From: an uncultured Alphaproteobacteria bacterium
GTDB taxonomy: Bacteria; Pseudomonadota; Alphaproteobacteria; Rhodobacterales; Rhodobacteraceae
Direction of reading: 5' to 3'
DNA: 41,233 nt
NCBI GenBank assembly: GCA_902611475.1
Contig: CACLZW010000013.1
Coordinates: 1-41,233 of the forward strand
Part shown: one piece after another, positions 36,756-41,233 of the stretch
Numbering within the stretch: the first letter of the stretch is position 1
Layout: each line of letters opens with the position of its first letter
The notes under the pieces: generated by a model
What the model saw: the letters and a program-made list of their open reading frames with translations, nothing else
Told to the model about the DNA's origin: nothing
The model's database searches: none
Position numbers and translations under genes: made by a program

Positions 36756-37721
36756 ATGAAGGGCTTTGCAGAGAAATGGAAAGACTTACCAGAATATATA
36801 TTGGGAATTACTAAAGAAATTTGGGAAGATAGGGGTATTGATACATTAAATCATTATTACACTAAAGATATTCCCATGCGGTTTCCTGAAGGTATTTCTA
36901 TCGGCAATCAAAATACGATTAATGGAACCTTAGCAACTTTATCTGAATTTCCAGATAGACAATTAACCGGAGAAGATGTGATTTGGAGTGGAGATGATGA
37001 AACTGGTTTTTTATCTTCACACCGCTTATTAACGATGGGAACTCACCTGGGTAATGGCTATTTTGGTAAAGCAACTGGTAAGCGTTTTGTAATAAGAGCG
37101 ATTGCAGATTGTTCCGCTATAAATAATCAGATAAATGATGAATGGTTAATAAGAGACACTGCTGGGATTGTTAAACAATTAGGAATGGACCCCAAAAAAT
37201 TTGCAATAGACTTAATTGAAAGAGAGGGGGGTCCAGAAAATTGTATCAAGCCCTTTTCTCCATCGATAGATGTAGAGGGTCCTTACAGAGGCACTGGTAA
37301 TGATAATGAGTGGGGCCAGAAGTTAAGTGATATCCTTTCTGGAATTATGCAAAAAAACTACTCTATTATCCACAAAGAATACGATCGAGCTGTTCAAACC
37401 GAACACCCTGGAAGCACTACAGTGCATTCCTGGGCTGATACTGAATTTTTATGGATGGGGCTGAGATCGTCTTTTCCAAATGCAACATTTAAACTAGAGC
37501 ATGTTATTGGCAGGGAAGACCCTATGCTTTCGCCAAGAGCGGCTGTCCGTTGGAGTTTAAGTGGTAAACACGAAGGTTGGGGTATGTTCGACGAACCCAG
37601 TGGTGCGGAGGTATACATTATGGGTTTTACCCACGCCGAATTTGGTCCCTATGGATTAAGAAAGGAATTTACTCTTTTTGATCCAGTCTCAATTTGGAAA
37701 CAAATATATATGCAAAAATAA
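36756..37721 (+). CDS. Double SnoaL-like (NTF2-fold) protein, paralogue C
   Basis: A 321-residue protein with two NTF2-fold halves (about 10-150 and 195-315). It is the most divergent of the three. The first half has NHYYTKDIPMRFPEGISIGN and WSGDDETGFLSSHR, and the second has HKEYDRAVQTEHPG, WADTEFLWMGLRSSFPNATF and an ending REFTLFDPVSIWKQI. It lacks the WxGPxGIG block shared by A and B. The order of parts and length still fit the same family. It starts two bases after the LacI stop with AAAGGA upstream. Confidence 0.75.
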   Translation: MKGFAEKWKDLPEYILGITKEIWEDRGIDTLNHYYTKDIPMRFPEGISIGNQNTINGTLATLSEFPDRQLTGEDVIWSGDDETGFLSSHRLLTMGTHLGNGYFGKATGKRFVIRAIADCSAINNQINDEWLIRDTAGIVKQLGMDPKKFAIDLIEREGGPENCIKPFSPSIDVEGPYRGTGNDNEWGQKLSDILSGIMQKNYSIIHKEYDRAVQTEHPGSTTVHSWADTEFLWMGLRSSFPNATFKLEHVIGREDPMLSPRAAVRWSLSGKHEGWGMFDEPSGAEVYIMGFTHAEFGPYGLRKEFTLFDPVSIWKQIYMQK

Positions 37722-37751
37722 ATTTTATATTGGTAAAAAAAAGGAGAACTT

Positions 37752-38717
37752 ATGTCTCAGTTAGATATCGAAAGCAGAATTATACGTTATGGTGAACTTA
37801 TTCCTTGTAAAACAGCCTTTATTGACGCCCATACACCAGGATCTGACCAAAAGGAAAACTTTACTATTATAGGTGCGGGTGTTTCTGAGAGCCCAGATCA
37901 ACACGTCCATCTTGCTCTTCCTCATGGATTTAATATTGGGGCTGCCGGGCAACCACCAAAATGTAGGAATTCGCTCCATAGTCACAGAACTGCTGAGGTA
38001 TTTTTTGTATTGAAGGGAAGATGGCGCTTTTTTTGGGGTCGTTGGGGTACTGCGGGTGAGGTTGTTCTTCAAGAAGGAGACATTATTAATATTCCCACAG
38101 GGATTTTTAGGGGTTTTGAAAATATAGGGAATGACTATGGGATGATTATGGCAATTTTAGGGGGTGATGATGCCGGAGGAGGTGTCATTTGGGCTCCACA
38201 AGTTTTAGAGGACGCAAAAAATCATGGGCTCGTGTTGTCCGAAAAAGGTAAACTCTATGACACAAAAAAAGGTGAAAGCTTACCGGATAATATGAACCCA
38301 ATGCCTTCACTAACAGAGAAAGAGTTATCTGAATTTCCAGAGCTAAAAGGGGATGATATTATTGCCAATCATGTTGCAAGATATTTAGACCTTTTATCTT
38401 TATCTAAAGATAATCCTGCTAAAGTTATTGGTGAAAAAGCTAAACTGGTAGACAAGCCAGGATTTGAAGTTGAATTTATTTCTAGAAATTCACTTTCAAA
38501 CACCTCTCAAAAATCAAATAAAATAAATGTTTTGATGCCCGTTAAGGGTCATTGGAAGTTCTTTTCCAATACTTTTAAAACAGTTTTAAATCCTGGCGAC
38601 ACTTTTTCTGTGCCAGAAGATCTAGATTATACATTAGAACCATCAATGACCGGTGAAAGTGGTTTGTACAGGGTAATCCCTACAGACGATCCAGCTGGTG
38701 CAACATGGAGACCATAA
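37752..38717 (+). CDS. Bicupin protein
   Basis: A 321-residue cytoplasmic protein with two cupin barrels. The first (about 60-145) has RNSLHSHRTAEVFFVLKGRW and GDIINIPTGIFRGFEN, giving H77 and H79 as likely metal ligands with the downstream Glu. The second (about 235-320) has LMPVKGHWKFFSN and PGDTFSVPEDLDYTLEP and lacks the HxH metal set. Cupins in catabolic loci are often isomerases, dioxygenases or lyases; this one resembles gentisate-like or sugar-acid cupins only in general form. A strong AAGGAG ribosome site is seven bases from the ATG. Confidence 0.82.
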   Translation: MSQLDIESRIIRYGELIPCKTAFIDAHTPGSDQKENFTIIGAGVSESPDQHVHLALPHGFNIGAAGQPPKCRNSLHSHRTAEVFFVLKGRWRFFWGRWGTAGEVVLQEGDIINIPTGIFRGFENIGNDYGMIMAILGGDDAGGGVIWAPQVLEDAKNHGLVLSEKGKLYDTKKGESLPDNMNPMPSLTEKELSEFPELKGDDIIANHVARYLDLLSLSKDNPAKVIGEKAKLVDKPGFEVEFISRNSLSNTSQKSNKINVLMPVKGHWKFFSNTFKTVLNPGDTFSVPEDLDYTLEPSMTGESGLYRVIPTDDPAGATWRP

Positions 38718-38718
38718 A

Positions 38719-39840
38719 GTGAAAATACTAACAACACACGTAGGATCTCTTCCTAGATCTCAAAAAGTCGTAGATTTTATTTTTGCTAGAGAAAAAAATG
38801 AACCTTTTTCAATAGATGAATTCGATGACGTTATGAAGAAAGCAGTTGAAGCGACTGTAAAGAAACAGAAAGATTCCGGTATTGATATAGTCTCTGATGG
38901 AGAAACAAGTAAAATTTCCTATGCTACATATGTCAAAGATAGGTATACAGGGTTTGATGGCGATAGTCCAAGGAATGCACCTCAAGACTTGAAATTATTT
39001 CCACAATATTTAAAAAAGTTAGCCGATGACGGTGGAACCCCCCAGTACGCTCGTCCGATGTGTGTGGGTGAGGTAAAATCAAAAGAAAATAATGAACTCC
39101 AAAAAGACATAAAAAACCTAAAGTCGGCCATGAAAGTTAATAATGTTGAAAGAGGCTTTATGAACGCTGCTTCACCTGGAGTTATTTCTCTTTTTCTTCA
39201 AAATGATTACTATCCTAGTAGAGAAAAATACCTTGAGGCCTTAGCTGAGGCAATGAAACAAGAATATGATGCAATAGTTGCTGAAGGTCTCACGCTACAA
39301 CTTGATTGTCCTGATTTAGCATTGTCTCGACATATGCTATTTAATGATCTATCCGATGAAAATTTTATTAAAATTGCGAACCTCCATGTGGAAGCACTGA
39401 ATCATGCTTTAAGAGACATTCCTTCAGAAAAAATTAGAGTTCACATCTGTTGGGGAAACTATGAGGGTCCGCATGTTTGCGATATTTCAATGAAAAAAAT
39501 GTTTGATACACTTATGTCGTCAAAAGCACAGTACTTACTTTTTGAAACCTCCAATCCAAGGCATGCCCACGAATGGCAAATTTTTCAAGAGCGAAAGAAT
39601 GATATTCCGGACAACAAAATACTTGTACCTGGATGCTTAGATTCTACTACGAACTTTGTTGAGCATCCAATGCTTGTTGCGGAAAGGATAAATAAGTTCG
39701 TGAATATTGTAGGACACGACCGTGTAATTGGTGGCACGGATTGCGGTTTTGGTACATTTGCTGGATTTGGAGCTGTAGATCCAGACATCGCCTATGCAAA
39801 GCTGAAATCATTAGCAGAGGGTGCGTCACTAGTAAAATGA
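38719..39840 (+). CDS. Stand-alone MetE-type (cobalamin-independent methionine synthase II family) methyltransferase
   Basis: A 373-residue protein equal to the C-terminal catalytic half of MetE. Zinc ligands match: H242 and C244 (VHICWGN), E276 (LFETSN) and C342 (GTDCGFG). THVGSLPRS opens the barrel. It lacks MetE's N-terminal half, which helps bind polyglutamyl folate. Relatives transfer methyl groups from small methylated donors or corrinoid carriers, or have unknown thiol/methyl chemistry. I chose the GTG at 38719, two bases after the cupin stop, over an in-frame upstream GTG at 38698 because the barrel begins there. Inside this operon it suggests a methylated substrate. Confidence 0.87.
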   Translation: MKILTTHVGSLPRSQKVVDFIFAREKNEPFSIDEFDDVMKKAVEATVKKQKDSGIDIVSDGETSKISYATYVKDRYTGFDGDSPRNAPQDLKLFPQYLKKLADDGGTPQYARPMCVGEVKSKENNELQKDIKNLKSAMKVNNVERGFMNAASPGVISLFLQNDYYPSREKYLEALAEAMKQEYDAIVAEGLTLQLDCPDLALSRHMLFNDLSDENFIKIANLHVEALNHALRDIPSEKIRVHICWGNYEGPHVCDISMKKMFDTLMSSKAQYLLFETSNPRHAHEWQIFQERKNDIPDNKILVPGCLDSTTNFVEHPMLVAERINKFVNIVGHDRVIGGTDCGFGTFAGFGAVDPDIAYAKLKSLAEGASLVK

Positions 39841-40544
39841 AGCCATTTATCGTTCTTATACCAGGAATGATGTGCAATCATGATGTTTTTTCACACCAAA
39901 TTAATGCGTTAGAACCATTTTTTAATGTTAAAGTTAAAGAGTTCAATGAACATTGTGATATTGAGTCGGGTGTTAAAAATTTAGCTTCAAATTTACCGAG
40001 TAAATTTCATCTTCTTGGGCATTCCATGGGAGGCATTGTTGCTATGGAATTTGTCAAGCAACATAGGGAAAGAGTGCTCTCTTTAGTACTTCTAAACACT
40101 AACCCCTATGAAGAAAAACAGGAGATAAAGGACAGAAGAAATATAATACTTAACGAGTTGGATGCATTAGATTTAATTACGTTAATGAGGTCTGATTATA
40201 TATCTCGATACTTTCCTGATGACTGCAGAGATAAAAATATACTAATTCAAAAATGTGTTGATATGGCATCTACACTGGATAAAAAAGTTTTTTATAATCA
40301 GTCTGTTGCACTAAGAGACCGAAAGGATCAAACGGCTATTTTAGAAAACCTAAATTGCAAAACGCTACTTGTATGTGGTGAACGTGATAAAATGTGCCCA
40401 ATATCCTATCATTCTGATATGAATAAAATGATAAAAAGTTCTGATCTTATAGTTTTGGAGGGTATAGGTCACATGCCAACGCTCGAGTGCCCTCAAAAAT
40501 TAAATAATTATTTAAAAAACTTTTTCTTCAATAAAAATAAGTAA
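39837..40544 (+). CDS. Alpha/beta-fold hydrolase
   Basis: A 235-residue hydrolase. The nucleophile elbow GHSMGG gives S63; CGERDKMCP holds the acidic residue, and H in GIGHMPTLE completes the triad. There is no signal peptide. The ATG overlaps the methyltransferase TGA (ATGA), and the frame's upstream extension lies inside that gene, so it is not used. It probably opens an ester or lactone in the pathway. Confidence 0.88.
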   Translation: MKPFIVLIPGMMCNHDVFSHQINALEPFFNVKVKEFNEHCDIESGVKNLASNLPSKFHLLGHSMGGIVAMEFVKQHRERVLSLVLLNTNPYEEKQEIKDRRNIILNELDALDLITLMRSDYISRYFPDDCRDKNILIQKCVDMASTLDKKVFYNQSVALRDRKDQTAILENLNCKTLLVCGERDKMCPISYHSDMNKMIKSSDLIVLEGIGHMPTLECPQKLNNYLKNFFFNKNK

Positions 40545-40576
40545 TGTATAGTTCAAAATAGTATTAGGGGGCTGAT

Positions 40577-41233
40577 TTGAAGCTATTAGTTGCTGACATT
40601 GGCGGAACGAATGCACGTTTTGGATATCAGGAAAATAACAAATCCGAAATAAAGCATATTGAGTTCCTAAATTGTGTTGATTTTTCAAATATCGGCAACG
40701 CAATAGCTCATTATGTTTCTAAATATAGCCTAAATATTGAGAATTTATCTTTATCTATAGCAGGGCCCTGTGGCGATAATTTTGTGAAATTTACAAACAA
40801 TCACTGGTCTTTTGATAAAAGAAATCTTTTAAACGAGACTAATTGCAATAGTTTGTTGGCCATAAATGATTTTGCTGCGCAGGGATTAGGTTTTACACAC
40901 TTCTTCAGTGCTTATTCAAACTTTTTAGATAAAAAGATACTTGATCAGCACGAACTTACTTTATTAAACCACGGAAAATCTCTAGATGGGACAAATGTCC
41001 TTATAACTGGTCCTGGAACCGGGTTAGGCGTTGGAACACTAGTTTTTATAGATAATATTCCTTTGCCAATTCAAGGAGAGGGGGGTAACGTCCATTTTTC
41101 ACCCGCGACTAACGAAGAAATAAACCTATTAGAGTGGTTATCTAAAAAGGTTGAATATGTTTCAACAGAAGAAGTTCTGAGTGGTAGAGGTCTTGTGAAT
41201 ATTTATAATTATCTTTGCTATAAAGATAATCAT
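40577..41233 (+). CDS. glk: Glucokinase (partial, TTG start, runs off the window)
   Basis: The first 219 residues of an ATP-dependent glucokinase of the bacterial Glk (COG0837) type. The phosphate-binding start LVADIGGTNARFG, NDFAAQGLG with the catalytic aspartate, and GPGTGLGVG and EGGNVHFSP (the sugar-binding Glu region) are in order. The start is TTG, with AGGGGG five bases before it; no ATG fits. It follows the hydrolase by 32 bases and may be the next gene of the catabolic operon, which would point to a hexose-releasing route. The C-terminal third is missing. Confidence 0.9.
   Translation, partial: MKLLVADIGGTNARFGYQENNKSEIKHIEFLNCVDFSNIGNAIAHYVSKYSLNIENLSLSIAGPCGDNFVKFTNNHWSFDKRNLLNETNCNSLLAINDFAAQGLGFTHFFSAYSNFLDKKILDQHELTLLNHGKSLDGTNVLITGPGTGLGVGTLVFIDNIPLPIQGEGGNVHFSPATNEEINLLEWLSKKVEYVSTEEVLSGRGLVNIYNYLCYKDNH

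Noticed and set aside
39741-39836. N-terminal extension of the alpha/beta hydrolase
   Set aside because: It lies inside the methyltransferase gene, is rich in Cys/Trp/Arg unlike the family, and an ATGA overlap start is available at 39837.

Overview
The window is a compact, visibly AT-rich stretch of bacterial chromosome with no intergenic gap over 300 bases and no tRNA, rRNA, CRISPR array or insertion sequence that I could recognise. It looks like a Gram-negative, probably marine alphaproteobacterium. There are outer-membrane and periplasmic genes. The purine genes run purB-purC-purS-purQ, with a separate small PurS and PurQ instead of the fused gammaproteobacterial PurL. Ribonuclease D and SufE lie nearby. 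The lineage is an inference from gene content and was not tested with a tree.

Left part (1-17,100). A single-chain biotin-dependent acyl-CoA carboxylase and an aminoglycoside-phosphotransferase-like kinase open the window on the plus strand; each carries one extra base in a homopolymer that breaks its frame. A leftward SDR/lytic-transglycosylase pair follows. Next is a rightward three-gene envelope set (MMPL inner-membrane transporter, LolA-like periplasmic protein, outer-membrane beta-barrel). A leftward run then encodes an SLC13 transporter, a dienelactone-hydrolase-like protein, a membrane-anchored trypsin-like protease, a DUF350 membrane protein, a dual-specificity-type phosphatase and an aldehyde dehydrogenase.

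Middle part (17,100-25,600). Rightward: a GST, rnd, sufE and a lone corrinoid protein. Leftward: a MATE transporter, miaA and purB-purC-purS-purQ. The purS/purQ junction reads ATAA where ATGA would be expected, which leaves purQ with an apparent ATA start codon.

Right part (25,600-41,233). This is the most interesting region: a carbohydrate-type catabolic locus arranged around a divergent intergenic region (28,894-29,178) that holds a LacI-type operator palindrome. To the left are a double-SnoaL protein, an RraA-family protein and a HAD-like protein without its nucleophile aspartate, with a class II aldolase/adducin-like gene facing them. To the right is a tightly packed run: an ABC substrate-binding protein, a GC-rich hairpin, two unusual permeases, an HpsN-like (histidinol-dehydrogenase-family) dehydrogenase, a second double-SnoaL protein, an SDR, a LacI regulator, a third double-SnoaL protein, a bicupin, a stand-alone MetE-type methyltransferase, an alpha/beta hydrolase and the start of a glucokinase. 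No ABC ATPase is present.

The combination suggests uptake of a sugar-like or polyol-like compound, possibly methylated. It would be oxidised at a primary alcohol, rearranged by SnoaL-fold enzymes and cleaved by aldolase-type enzymes, all under LacI control. The substrate cannot be read from the sequence. I do not recognise the pathway as a described one.
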